A stretch of DNA of 64,000 nucleotides from positions 1,426,001-1,490,000 of the forward strand of contig NZ_JAWQJT010000002.1 of NCBI RefSeq assembly GCF_033441515.1. Direction: 5' to 3'. The DNA is from Amycolatopsis solani (GTDB lineage Bacteria; Actinomycetota; Actinomycetes; Mycobacteriales; Pseudonocardiaceae). Position 1 is the stretch's first letter; every line of letters begins with the position of its first letter. This document shows positions 42,278 to 64,000 of this stretch, one piece after another. The notes under the pieces are model-generated. The model ran no database searches and was not told the origin of the DNA. It worked only from the letters and a program-made list of their open reading frames with translations. The position numbers and the translations under genes were made by a program.

Positions 42278-43753
42278 TCAGCGGGTGAGGGTTCGGACGG
42301 CGTCGTCGAGGCCGATTTCGGCCTGGCTCCAGCGCCAGCGGCGTTCGTCGGCCGCGGCGCGGATCCGGGCGAACGCGGTTTCGGCTTCGGTGACGGCGGC
42401 GAGCACGGACTCGCGGGCCGGGCCGCCGCCGTAGGCCGCGTGCTGCGCGACTTCGGCCGGGTCGAGCGCGGCCAGGACGTGCGGCGGCTGCCCGGCGAGC
42501 CGGACGCGGGCGACCTCGTGCAGCGGCCGGTTCCCGGCCAGCGCCTCCTTGGCGATCGCGCCGACGTCGTGGTGGGCCTGCCGGAACGGGACGCCGGCGG
42601 CGACCAGCCGTTCGGCGAGGTGGGTGGCCGCGGTCTGGCCGTCGGCCGCGCGTTCGGCCATCCGCTCCGGCACCGGCTCGGCGCCCTCGACGACCAGCCG
42701 GAGCAGCACGACGGCGTCGGTCGCCGCTTCGAGCGCCGCCCACGCCGGGGCGACGGCTTCGGTGCCGACCGCGATGGCGTTGGTGAAGCGGGCGGTGGCC
42801 ATGGCGCCCGCCGACGCGGTGAACGCGCCGAGCGGCGCCAGCGCCCGGCCCTGGACGTGCTCCAGCAGGAAGGGGTTGCGCTTCTGAGGCATCATCGAGC
42901 TCGACCCGACGACGTCGTCGGCGAGCCGCAGCAGCCCGGCCTCGGCGCTGGTCCACGCCTGCAGGTCGTGCGAGACGCGGCAGAGGAGCACGCCGAGCAC
43001 GGTGGCCGCGGACAGCTGGCGCAGCACCAGATCCCGCGAAGCGACGGCGTGCAGGGAATTCGCCAGCGGCGCGGCGAACCCGAGCAGCGCGGTGGTGCGG
43101 TGCTGGTCGACCGGCAGCGACGTGCCGCCGACCGCGCCCGCGCCGAGCGGGTTCTGGTCCAGCTCCGCCCCGGCCTGCCAGACGCCTTCGACGTCCCGGA
43201 CCAGCGCGCTCGCCACGCCCGCCAGGTAGTGGCCGTAGGTGATCGGGACGGCGGGCTGGTGGTGGGTGTAGGCGGGCATGGTGACGCCGGCCCAGCGCCG
43301 GGCCCGCTCCAGCAGCGCGCGGCCGAGTGCGTCGGACTCGGCGAGCAGCCGCTCGTGCGGCTCGCGCAGCCGGAGCCGGACGACGGTGGCGTTGAGGTCG
43401 TTGCGGGACCGTCCACTGTGGAGGACTCCGCCGACGTCGGCGCCGAGTGTGTCGATCAGGTGGGACTCGTAGGCGAGGTAGCGGCCGCGCGGCGCGGGGA
43501 CGTCGTGCAGTGGTGCGAAGCGTTGCCTGCGCAGGCTTTCGATGCCGCGGAGGAGCTCGCCGGCCCGGGCGCGGTCGACGATGCCGCGTTCGGCGAGCAT
43601 GACGACGTGGGCGCGGTCGACCTGGCTGATCAGCCCGAGTTCCGCGGCGACGGGGTCGGGCGCCGGGGCGGTGTCGCGGTCGAAGAGGATTTCGCGGGCC
43701 GCGGCGGAGATGGGGCTGGTGAGCCGGCCGGTCCCGCCTGGGGCGATGGTCAT
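42278..43753 (-). CDS. Argininosuccinate-lyase-like enzyme of the NRPS operon
   Basis: 491 residues of the fumarase/aspartase superfamily. It keeps the argininosuccinate-lyase motifs SGRSRND, the catalytic-His region YTHHQPAVP and the mobile loop SSSMMPQKRNP. Members release fumarate from an N-linked succinyl (aspartyl) adduct, leaving a free amine. Its position beside a threonine kinase, a cysteine-synthase-like enzyme and an ATP-grasp enzyme argues against arginine synthesis and for making a diamino acid. Similar lyases occur, from memory, in clusters for 2,3-diaminobutyrate-containing lipopeptides such as friulimicin. ATG 43753 has AAGGAG 7 nt upstream. Confidence 0.78.
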   Translation of the reverse strand: MTIAPGGTGRLTSPISAAAREILFDRDTAPAPDPVAAELGLISQVDRAHVVMLAERGIVDRARAGELLRGIESLRRQRFAPLHDVPAPRGRYLAYESHLIDTLGADVGGVLHSGRSRNDLNATVVRLRLREPHERLLAESDALGRALLERARRWAGVTMPAYTHHQPAVPITYGHYLAGVASALVRDVEGVWQAGAELDQNPLGAGAVGGTSLPVDQHRTTALLGFAAPLANSLHAVASRDLVLRQLSAATVLGVLLCRVSHDLQAWTSAEAGLLRLADDVVGSSSMMPQKRNPFLLEHVQGRALAPLGAFTASAGAMATARFTNAIAVGTEAVAPAWAALEAATDAVVLLRLVVEGAEPVPERMAERAADGQTAATHLAERLVAAGVPFRQAHHDVGAIAKEALAGNRPLHEVARVRLAGQPPHVLAALDPAEVAQHAAYGGGPARESVLAAVTEAETAFARIRAAADERRWRWSQAEIGLDDAVRTLTR

Positions 43754-43917
43754 CGAGGTGCTCCTTCCGGGGTGTCCGGGTGGGGTGCGGTGGCTCGCCC
43801 GGATGACGTGAATGACTCATTCCTGTCGTCGGACGACAGGAATGAGTCATTCACGTCGTGGGCGGGGCGGGCGGCGGCGGTCTGGGCGACCGTCGTTATG
43901 AGGAACCGCAGGGTCAT
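43750..43917 (-). CDS. Possible 55-residue peptide made largely of a palindromic repeat
   Basis: A short open frame fits exactly between two genes: its ATG overlaps the ATP-grasp stop (ATGA at 43914-43917) and its stop overlaps the lyase start (ATGA at 43750-43753). The middle is encoded by the palindrome at 43805-43857 and reads VNDSFLSSDDRNESFTS. The N-terminus is weakly hydrophobic (MTLRFLITTVAQTAAA). The double coupling suggests it is translated, at least so ribosomes reach the lyase gene. A true peptide function is unproven. Confidence 0.4.
   Translation of the reverse strand: MTLRFLITTVAQTAAARPAHDVNDSFLSSDDRNESFTSSGRATAPHPDTPEGAPR
43805..43857. repeat. Near-perfect 53-bp palindrome, GAATGACTCATTC type
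   Basis: 26-bp perfect inverted arms (43805-43830 and 43832-43857) around a single base. The arms contain GTGAATGACTCATTC, as in the copies at 424 and 40876, but the inner 9 bases differ. It lies inside the NRPS operon between the ATP-grasp and lyase genes, in an open frame, so it does not interrupt translation. Confidence 0.92.
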
Positions 43918-45104
43918 CGGCGGGCTCCGTCCGGGATCAGGGCGGCACGCAGCCGGTCCAGCCCCGCCGCCGCGGCCGCGCGGGCGCCGCGGGGGCGGTC
44001 CGAAACCGCGAGGACGTACCCCGCGCGGTCGCGGTAGTCCCGGGCCGGGCGGACGAGAGTGCCGTCCGGGCGGGACAGCCGGGCGTCCACCACAGCCGGC
44101 ACCGCGGACGCCTTCGCGACCGCGTCCCCGGCCGCCAGCACCGAGGTGGCACTCGCCGTGAGGAAACGCAGCGACGCGCACGCGCGCCGGGTGGGACGCA
44201 ACGAAGGCGGCAGCCCCAGCACGGCGGAAACCTGCGCCGCCACCAGGTCGACGCCGGTCGCCGCGCGGACCAGTTCCGGGATCATGCCGCCCGCCGGGCG
44301 CGGGTTGACCTCCATCAGCCGCGGGCCGTCCGGGGTCAGCCGGATCTCGACGTGGGCCGCGCCGAAGCCGAGGCCCAGCGCGGTCACCGCCGACCGGGCC
44401 GTGTCGATCAGCGCCGTCTCGTCCGACGGGGGCAGCGACGCCGGGACGTCGTGGCCGACTTCGACGAAGTACGGCGCCGGGCCGAGGTGCTTGCGCACCA
44501 CCGCCACCACGACGTCGCCGAACAGCTCCACCGAGTACTCCGGCCCGCTCGCGTACGGCTCCACGAGCACCTGCGGCGGCACCGGCAGGCCGCGTTCGTT
44601 GTGCGTCACCGAAAGCAGCGCCGCCGCCTGGGAAGCGACCGCTTCCGGCGTCTCGCACCGCAGCACGCCGACGCTGCCCGAGCCTTCGGCCGGCTTGAGC
44701 ACGACCGGGAACTCGGCCGCGGCCGCCACCGCCTCCTCCACCGACATCGCGACCGTGCACGGCGCCGCGAGCACCGCCCGCTGGTGCGCCTTGTTCCGGC
44801 AGTCCGCCACGGCGACCGGGTCGGGCCCGGGCAGGCCGAGCTTCGCCGCGATCCGCGCCGCCACCGGGATGAAGTACTCCGAACTGGTCGTCACGCCCGC
44901 GGGTTCGCCGATGTCCTCGGCCAGCACCGCGCACGCGTCCGCGGTGTCGCAGCGGACGACGCGGACGCCGTCCTCGGCCGCGTACGGGTAGTGCGCGGGG
45001 TCGGCCGCGGCCAGCACCGGCTCGAACCCGAGCGAACGGGCCTGCCGGGCGAACAGCCGCCCGGTGCCGGTCGTGTTGCTCTCGACGAGCAGCAGCGTGC
45101 GCAT
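43914..45104 (-). CDS. ATP-grasp ligase of the NRPS operon
   Basis: 396 residues. The ATP-grasp core is visible: PVVLKPAEGSGSVGV (Lys and Gly-rich loop), LVEPYASGPEYSVELF, and RLMEVNPRPAGGMIPELV with the metal-binding Glu and Asn. The family joins a carboxylate to an amine through an acyl phosphate; here it could build an amide on a diamino acid intermediate or a dipeptide. ATG 45104 overlaps the stop of the PLP enzyme gene by 4 nt, so the enzymes are made together. A self-resistance role is also possible. Confidence 0.8.
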   Translation of the reverse strand: MRTLLLVESNTTGTGRLFARQARSLGFEPVLAAADPAHYPYAAEDGVRVVRCDTADACAVLAEDIGEPAGVTTSSEYFIPVAARIAAKLGLPGPDPVAVADCRNKAHQRAVLAAPCTVAMSVEEAVAAAAEFPVVLKPAEGSGSVGVLRCETPEAVASQAAALLSVTHNERGLPVPPQVLVEPYASGPEYSVELFGDVVVAVVRKHLGPAPYFVEVGHDVPASLPPSDETALIDTARSAVTALGLGFGAAHVEIRLTPDGPRLMEVNPRPAGGMIPELVRAATGVDLVAAQVSAVLGLPPSLRPTRRACASLRFLTASATSVLAAGDAVAKASAVPAVVDARLSRPDGTLVRPARDYRDRAGYVLAVSDRPRGARAAAAAGLDRLRAALIPDGARR

Positions 45105-46126
45105 CACGACGCGTCGGCGAGCGAACGCCGGCCCCAGTTCAGCCACGTCCACGAGCCGCCGGGCTCGTTGGGCGCGACCACTTCGTACGGCTCGGCCGCC
45201 CCCGCGTGCGCCAGTCCCTGCGCGCGCAGCCACTCGTCGGAGTAGACGGTGTCCTGGTAGCGGTAGCCCTCGTCGGGCAGCAGCGCGACGACCGTGGCGT
45301 CCGGGTTCCGGCGGGCGAACCAGTCCGCGACCTTGAACGCCGCGCCGCTGGTCGGTCCCATGAAGAGGCAGTGGCGCGCGTACAGCTCGCGCGTCGCGGC
45401 GAACGCCTCGGCCGCGCCGATCCAGTGCACCTGGTCGTAGCCGGTGTGCTCGACGTTGGGCGGCACCAGGCTGTTGCCGAGCCCGCGCAGCACGCGCGGT
45501 CCGTCGGGCTGGCCGAAGATGGCGCTGCGCTGGGTGTCGACGCCGATGAGCGTCAGCTCCGGGACGAGCATCCGCAGGAACGAACTCGTGCCGGACGTCG
45601 AGCCGCCCGAGCCGACCGCGCCGACGAGGCAGTCCGGCACGCCGATCGTCTCGGCCAGCTGCTCGGCCACCAGCGCGTACGACCGCGGGTTGTCGGGATT
45701 GCTGTACTGGCCGGGAACCCAGTGGTTCGGGTACTCCGCGCGCAGCTCCTCGAGCCGGTCCAGCCGCGCGCGCTGGTAGCCGCCGACCGGGCTGGGCTCC
45801 GGGCAGATCTCGACGCGGGCGCCGAGGTGCTCGAGGCGGCGCTTGAGCGGCGCGTCGATCGCCGGGTCACCGACGATCGTGAGCGGGTAGCCGCGTAGCC
45901 GGCAGACCATGGCGAGGCCGAGGCCGAAGGTGCCCGACGACGTCTCGAGCACGGTCGTGCCCGGGCCGACTTCGCCGCGCTCCTCGGCGCGGTCGAGCAT
46001 GAACCGGGCGGGCAGCAGCTTCATCAGGCCGAAGGCGGCGACGTGGAAGTTGGGCCGGACGCGGATGATCCGGGGCAGCTCGGTCGCCTCCACGACGGAC
46101 CGGCTGACGGGGGCGGCAAGGGTCAT
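45104..46126 (-). CDS. Cysteine-synthase-like PLP enzyme (fold type II) of the NRPS operon
   Basis: 340 residues. The likely PLP lysine lies in AAFGLMKLLPARFML; the cofactor loop is TSSGTFGLGLAM, and the phosphate-binding loop is GSGGSTSGT. This is the architecture of O-acetylserine sulfhydrylase and of SbnA-type beta-replacement enzymes. With a PduX-like kinase encoded just upstream (5-bp gap), the substrate is probably O-phosphothreonine, with an amine nucleophile such as aspartate or glutamate. That assignment is inference. ATG 46126 has GAGGTGAG upstream. Confidence 0.8.
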   Translation of the reverse strand: MTLAAPVSRSVVEATELPRIIRVRPNFHVAAFGLMKLLPARFMLDRAEERGEVGPGTTVLETSSGTFGLGLAMVCRLRGYPLTIVGDPAIDAPLKRRLEHLGARVEICPEPSPVGGYQRARLDRLEELRAEYPNHWVPGQYSNPDNPRSYALVAEQLAETIGVPDCLVGAVGSGGSTSGTSSFLRMLVPELTLIGVDTQRSAIFGQPDGPRVLRGLGNSLVPPNVEHTGYDQVHWIGAAEAFAATRELYARHCLFMGPTSGAAFKVADWFARRNPDATVVALLPDEGYRYQDTVYSDEWLRAQGLAHAGAAEPYEVVAPNEPGGSWTWLNWGRRSLADAS

Positions 46127-46131
46127 CGGAC

Positions 46132-47055
46132 TCACCTCTCGGTTTCGAACTGCCAGGTTTCGGTCACGTCGAGCCGCGCCGCGGCGAACTCCAGCCGCGC
46201 CGGGGTTTCGGCGTCGGTCGCGTCGAAGATCAGGCCGGCGACATCGCCGCTGTGGGCGACCTGCACGCCGGCGGCCCCGGCGGCACGGGCGACGGCGAGG
46301 ATGCCGTCCAGTCCGGGGACGGGCAGGTGCCGCTGGTTGAGCAGGGTGCTGGCGGTGGCGACGCGGCCGAGCAGGCCCGCGTCCCGGTCGGCCACGGCCC
46401 GGCGCAGCAGGCCGCGCAGCGGGCGGAACGCCTCGATCTCCCACGACGTGTAGCGCGCGGGCGTCAGTTCCAGGGTGTCGACGCCGCGGCCGCCCGGGCT
46501 GGTGCCGAAGCCCAGCACGGCCAGCGGCATCAGCTCGCCGAGGTCCTCGATCGGCTCGCCTTCGCGGTGGGCGAAGACCACCGCGCGGCCGCCGTACATG
46601 AGCGAGTCGGACGCGGTCTCGGCTTCGACGGCCAGCGCACCGACCTCGGCGGGCGGGAGCCGGCGGCCGGTCGCGGCGAGGACCGCGCCGATCGCCGAGG
46701 TCACGTCCGCGGTCGAGGAGCCGAAGCCGCGGCACAGCGGGATGTCGCTGGTGATGTCGAGCAGGCCGCCCGGCACCGGGTGGCCGAGCCGGGCCAGCGT
46801 CAGGTCGGCGGCGCGGCGGGCCTTGGTGCGCCACGCCGGCCGCACGGTCGTGCCGCTGTCTTCGGTGGGCAGGAAGGTGGCGCGGGTGCTGTAGAGCGGG
46901 CACGGCAGGGTGACCAGGCCGCGGCGCAGCCGGCCGCCGGCGACGAACACCCCTTGCAGGATCTCGCCGTGGTGGGCGTCGACCCGGAAGCTCCCCGCGC
47001 GGGGGTCGGTGACGGTGGCGGGGGCCGGTGCGGCGACCGCGAGGTCTTCGGTCAT
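46132..47055 (-). CDS. GHMP-family kinase resembling PduX L-threonine kinase
   Basis: 307 residues. GHMP features: HHGEILQGVF at the N-terminus, the ATP loop PLCRGFGSSTADV, and ETASDSLMYGGRAVVF. These line up well by eye with PduX (GELIQG, GMASSTAD, EPTDS), the L-threonine kinase that makes O-phospho-L-threonine for cobalamin. No cobalamin genes are nearby; its place between NRPS and PLP enzyme genes suggests it activates threonine for beta-replacement. ATG 47055 has AAGGAG upstream; the NRPS stop is 11 bp away. Confidence 0.78.
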   Translation of the reverse strand: MTEDLAVAAPAPATVTDPRAGSFRVDAHHGEILQGVFVAGGRLRRGLVTLPCPLYSTRATFLPTEDSGTTVRPAWRTKARRAADLTLARLGHPVPGGLLDITSDIPLCRGFGSSTADVTSAIGAVLAATGRRLPPAEVGALAVEAETASDSLMYGGRAVVFAHREGEPIEDLGELMPLAVLGFGTSPGGRGVDTLELTPARYTSWEIEAFRPLRGLLRRAVADRDAGLLGRVATASTLLNQRHLPVPGLDGILAVARAAGAAGVQVAHSGDVAGLIFDATDAETPARLEFAAARLDVTETWQFETER

Positions 47056-47066
47056 GGCGTTCTCCT

Positions 47067-50000
47067 TCACTCGTCGGCGGTCACGGCGAGCCCGGCCAGC
47101 ACGGCCCGGGCCAGCTCCGCCACGTGCGGCGGTTCGACCATGTCCCAGTGGTGTCCCGGCACCGGTGTCACCGTGAGCTCGCCGCGCGTGCGGGCGCGCC
47201 AGCTCTCCGGCCGCACCTCCGGGCGGCCCTTCACCGGGTGGGTGCCGGTGGAGGTGATGAGGTGGATCCCGGTGTCGACGACGGCCCGGCAGCGGTAGGC
47301 CTCGACCGCGTCCTTGCCGGCGAGGTAGACGCGGGCCATCTGCTCGACGACGGCGTTGCCCGCGACTTCCGAGACCATGCCGCGGTCGCGGGCCTCGGCG
47401 AGCATCTCGTCGAGGGTGTCGACGGCTCCCGGCGCCAGCTTCAGCACCGCTTCGCCGAACCACGCGAGGGGGTCACTGGTGTCGACGTCCGGGAGCGGGT
47501 TGCCGTAGTCGTCGACGCCGAGGACGGTCGCGTCGATGACGCACAGGTGCTCGACCGCGCGGCCCGCCTTTTCCAGCTGGGCCGCCATTTCGAACGCCAC
47601 CGAGCCGCCCTGCGACCAGCCGGCGAGCCGGATCGGGCGGTCGCCGACCACCGGCAGCAGGTCGGCGACGAACGCCGCGGCCAGCTCTTCGATGGTGTGC
47701 ACCGGGTCCTCGCCGGGCGCGAACCCGGGTGCCTGCAGGCCGAACACCGGCAGCGCCGGGTCCAGTTCGGCCACGAGCTGCAGGTACGGGAACGGGCTCC
47801 CGGCGGTCGGCGGCAGCAGGAACAGCGGGGCGACACCCGCGCGGCCCGGTGAGAGCGGCACGACCAGTCCCCCGCCGCTGCCGCCGGCGCGGATGAGGTC
47901 GGCCAGCGCCCGGACCGTCGGCGCGCGGAACACCTCGGCCAGCCCGACGGTCGCGCCCAGCTCGGCCTGGATCCGGTCGACCAGCACGACCGCCAGCAGC
48001 GAGTGCCCGCCGACGTCGAAGAAGCCGTCGGTGACGCCGACGCGGCGGCCGAGCAGGTCCTCCCACAGTTTGGCCAGCGCCATCTCCAGTTCGTCGCGCG
48101 GGAGCACGCCGGACGTCGAGACCGGCGCGGCGTCCGGCGCGGGCAGCCCGACCCGGTCCACCTTGCCGTTGGACGTCAGCGGCAGAGTGGCCAAAGTGGT
48201 CAGGGTCGACGGGACCATGTACTCCGGCAGCCGCTCCGACAGGTGCGCGCGGAGCTCGTCGACGTCCACAGTGGACGGAGCGACGTACCCGGCGAGGGCG
48301 CCGTCGCGGACCACCGCGACCGCTTCGGTGACGCCGGGGCCGCCGACCAGCGCCGCTTCGATCTCGCCCAGCTCGATCCGGTAGCCGCGCACCTTGACCT
48401 GGTGGTCGGTGCGGCCGACGAACTCCAGGCGCCCGTCCGGCAGGTAGCGGGCGAGGTCGCCGCTGCGGTAGAGGCGGCCGGGGCCGAACGGGTTGGCCAC
48501 GTACTTCGCCGCGGTCAGGCCGGAGTTTCCGGCGAACCCGCGGGCGACTCCCGCGCCGCCGGCGTACAGCTCGCCGGTGACGCCGACCGGGACCGGCCGC
48601 AGGTGCTCGTCGAGGAGGTAGACCTCGGTGTTCCAGATCGGCCGCCCGACCGAGATCGGCGTGGTCACGCACTCGGCGGCGGGCAGCAGGTTGATCACGT
48701 TCGCCACGGAAGTCTCGGTGTGGCCGTACTCGTTGGCCACCACGACGTCGGGGGCGTTCTCCCGCCAGAACTCCAGGGCTTCCGCGGTGAGCTGCTCGCC
48801 GCCGACGACCAGGTGCGCGGCCGCCGCGGCGGCCTCCGGTGCGAGGCAGCGGCGCAGCGGTTCGAGGTGGGCCGGGGTGAGCTTGACGAAGCTGAACTTC
48901 CGGCCACTGGACAGGACGTCGGCGAGCCCGGCGACCGGGTGTTCGTCCTCGGGCACCAGCGTCACCGTCGTGCCGCACAGCAGCGGCAGGAACAACCCGG
49001 TGACGGTGAGGTCGAAGGCGAGCGACGAGTGCACGGGGGCGCCGTCGCCCTCGTCGGCGCGGTAGGCCTGGCGGCACCAGTCCAGGTAGTGCAGCACCCC
49101 GCGGTGGCTGATCATCACGCCCTTGGGGCGGCCGGTCGAGCCCGAGGTGTAGATGACGTAGGCGAGGTTTTCCGGGTCGACGACCGGGTCGGTCCACGGC
49201 ACCGGGTCGTCGGCGACCGGCTCGTCGGCGAGGAGCTCGACCTCGCCGAGGTTCTCCCCGGCGTACCGGCGGGTGGTGACGAGCACGCGGGCGCCGGCCT
49301 GGCGGAGCATGTACTCCTTGCGGTCCTGCGGGTACGCGGGATCCAGCGGGATGTAGTGGCCGCCCGTCTTGAGGATGGCCAGCAGCACCGGCAGCAGCAG
49401 CGGGCCGCGCTCGCAGAGCACGCCGACCGGGGTCTCGACGCCGACGCCGTGGGCGCGCAGCCGCTGGGCCAGCCGGGTCGCGCGGGCGTCCAGCTCGGCG
49501 TAGGTCAGCTCGGTCCGTCCACACCGGACGGCGATCGCGTCCGGGGTGGACACCGCCTGCGCGGCGATCCGGCCGTGCACAGTGCCGCGCAGGTAGGGCT
49601 CGGCGGTGTCGTTCCACTTCCCCAGCAGCAGTTCCCGCTCGTCCGCGCCGAGGATGTCCACTTCGGACAGCCGCGCGCCGGGGCGGGCGGCGAGCGCGGT
49701 GAACAGCCGGACGAAGTGCTCGCCCATCCGTGCCATCCGGACTTCGTCGAAAAGCGCGGTCGCGTACTCCAGGACACCCGCCACGGACCCGTCGGCCTGG
49801 CGGACGAACGAGATCATCAGGTCGAACTTCGCCGTCGTCGACGGGAGTTCCACGCCGGACACCCTCAGGTCACCCAGGTCCGGCGAGCCGGACGAAGAGT
49901 CGTAGACGGCGAACATGACCTGCACGACCGGGGTGTGCGCGAGGTCGCGTTCCGGCGCCAGCTCCTTGACCAGCCGCTCGAACGGCAGGTCTTCGTGGGC

Positions 50001-51037
50001 CTGGTCGGCCAGCCGGGCCACCCGGACGCGGTCGGCGAGCGTGGCGAAGTCCGGGTCGCCGGAGAGGTCGCCGCGGGCGACGACGGTGTTCACGAAGAAC
50101 CCGACCATGTGCTCCAGCTCGGCCCGGCCGCGGCCGGCGACCGGGGTGCCGACGGCGATGTCCTCGCGGCCGGTGTGCCGCCCGAGCACGACGTACGCGG
50201 CGGCCAGCAGCGTCATGAACGGCGTCGCGCCCGTCTGCTTTCCCTGATCAAGCACCGCTTCGGCGGCGGCCGCGGGGATGGTGAAGCGGACGGAGGCACC
50301 GTGGTGGTCGCGCTGGGCCGGGCGCGGGCGGTCGGCGGGCAGTTCCAGGGTCTCCAGCCCGGCGAGCCGCTCCTTCCAGTACGCGAGGCCGGCCGTGTGG
50401 GCGTCCACCCGGGACTGTTCCCAGACGGCGAAGTCCGCATAGGACAGTTCGACCGGGGGCAGGTCCTCGCCGGCGTAGAGCTTGCGCAGGTCGGCCATCA
50501 GGATCGGCAGGGACCAGCCGTCGCAGGCGATGTGGTGCACGTTGAGGGCGAGCACGTGCCGCTCGGGTGCCTCGCGGACCAGCAGCGCCCGGAACACCGG
50601 GCCGGCGGCCAGGTCGAACGGGCGGCCGACGTACTCCGCGAGGAGCGTGTCCAGGTCGCCCTCGACGACCGGCAGGTCGACCGGCGCCGGGTCCTCGATC
50701 ACCTGGCGCGGCCGGTTGTCCCGCGCGGTGTAGGTCGTGCGCAGGATCTCGTGCCGCGCCACCAGCGCGTCGAGCGAGCGCCGGAGCGCCTCGACGTCGA
50801 GGGGGCCGTCGAGCCGCAGGAGCAGCGGCACGGCGTACTCGGCGCTGTCCGGGTCGAGCCGGTCGAGGAACCACAGGCGCTGCTGCCCGGCCGAGAGCGG
50901 CAGCGGCGCGCTCCGGTCGGCCCGGCCGAACGCCCGGACCGGTGCGGTCGCGCGGCCGCGCAATCGCTTCGCGAGCACCGCGGCTCGGAGCCGCGCGGCG
51001 CGCTCGGCGTCGGCCTCCGGGCGGATGTCGAACGTGG

Positions 51038-51041
<4 letters not shown>
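47067..51041 (-). CDS. Terminal nonribosomal peptide synthetase, C-A-T-TE
   Basis: 1324 residues: condensation domain (HHIACDGWS intact), adenylation domain (IYTSGSTGRPKGVM; FDLTVTGLFLPLL; EYGHTETSVANV), carrier domain (VGGHSLLAVVL) and a C-terminal thioesterase (active Ser in AGWSQGGSV, His in PGHHWDM). The specificity residues read by eye are D-L-T-K-V-G-E-V-A, close to known Asn codes (and to Asp). It therefore probably adds Asn or an Asn-like residue and releases the peptide by hydrolysis or cyclisation. ATG 51041 overlaps the stop of the large NRPS (ATGA). Its start, with AERAARLRAAVLAKRLRG, looks like a docking helix for the preceding protein. Confidence 0.92.

Positions 51042-64000
<12,959 letters not shown>

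Overview
The window is high-GC actinobacterial DNA. Its gene style, the GTG and TTG starts, the many ATGA/GTGA stop-start overlaps and the dispersed palindromic repeats built on GAATGACTCATTC all suggest a Pseudonocardiaceae genome, most likely Amycolatopsis or a close relative. That placement is inference from memory. No rRNA, tRNA, CRISPR array or intact insertion sequence was found.

Layout. (1) 1-1947: the tail of a TetR regulator and an MHS-type major facilitator transporter. (2) 2380-20905: a biological-conflict or signalling island. It holds a PH-like protein, a Nudix-like protein coupled to a nucleotidyl-cyclase-like protein, a CHAT protease with beta-sandwich domains, a stand-alone zinc finger, a zinc-finger membrane protein and its apparent paralogue, two tandem Crp/Fnr regulators, a 1449-residue kinase-like/P-loop NTPase, a small cysteine-containing protein, a helical-repeat CHAT protease, and the remains of two decayed defence-type genes. 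(3) 20904-30016: housekeeping and accessory genes, namely an iron-sulfur reductase, a Cys-rich protein, a nitroreductase, a PAS-GGDEF-EAL protein, a secreted alpha/beta hydrolase, a cytochrome P450 and a DUF574-type methyltransferase. (4) 30017-39288: a LacI-controlled oligosaccharide locus with a secreted GH3 enzyme, a binding protein, two permeases and a cytoplasmic GH31 enzyme; no transport ATPase is present. Two matching palindromes look like its operators. (5) 39290-40815: a TetR regulator divergent from an aldo/keto reductase, with two near-identical palindromes between them. (6) 41145-64000: one long leftward nonribosomal peptide operon. It starts beyond the right edge and ends in a cassette of PduX-like threonine kinase, fold-type-II PLP enzyme, ATP-grasp ligase, argininosuccinate-lyase-like enzyme and threonine-aldolase-like enzyme.

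How the genes may work together. In the last region, the accessory enzymes read most simply as a route from threonine, through O-phosphothreonine, to a beta-substituted 2-aminobutyrate such as 2,3-diaminobutyrate, which the NRPS would incorporate. The visible assembly line has four complete C-A-T modules and part of an A-T module in one protein, followed by a separate C-A-T-TE protein that releases the product. The island at 2-20 kb combines sensors, a P-loop NTPase and two CHAT proteases, as expected of an immune or programmed-death system. I do not recognise this exact combination.

The most striking sequence oddity is a 46-bp near-perfect palindrome lying in frame inside a condensation domain of the large NRPS (56791-56836). 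It adds about 15 residues just before the catalytic HHxxxDG motif.
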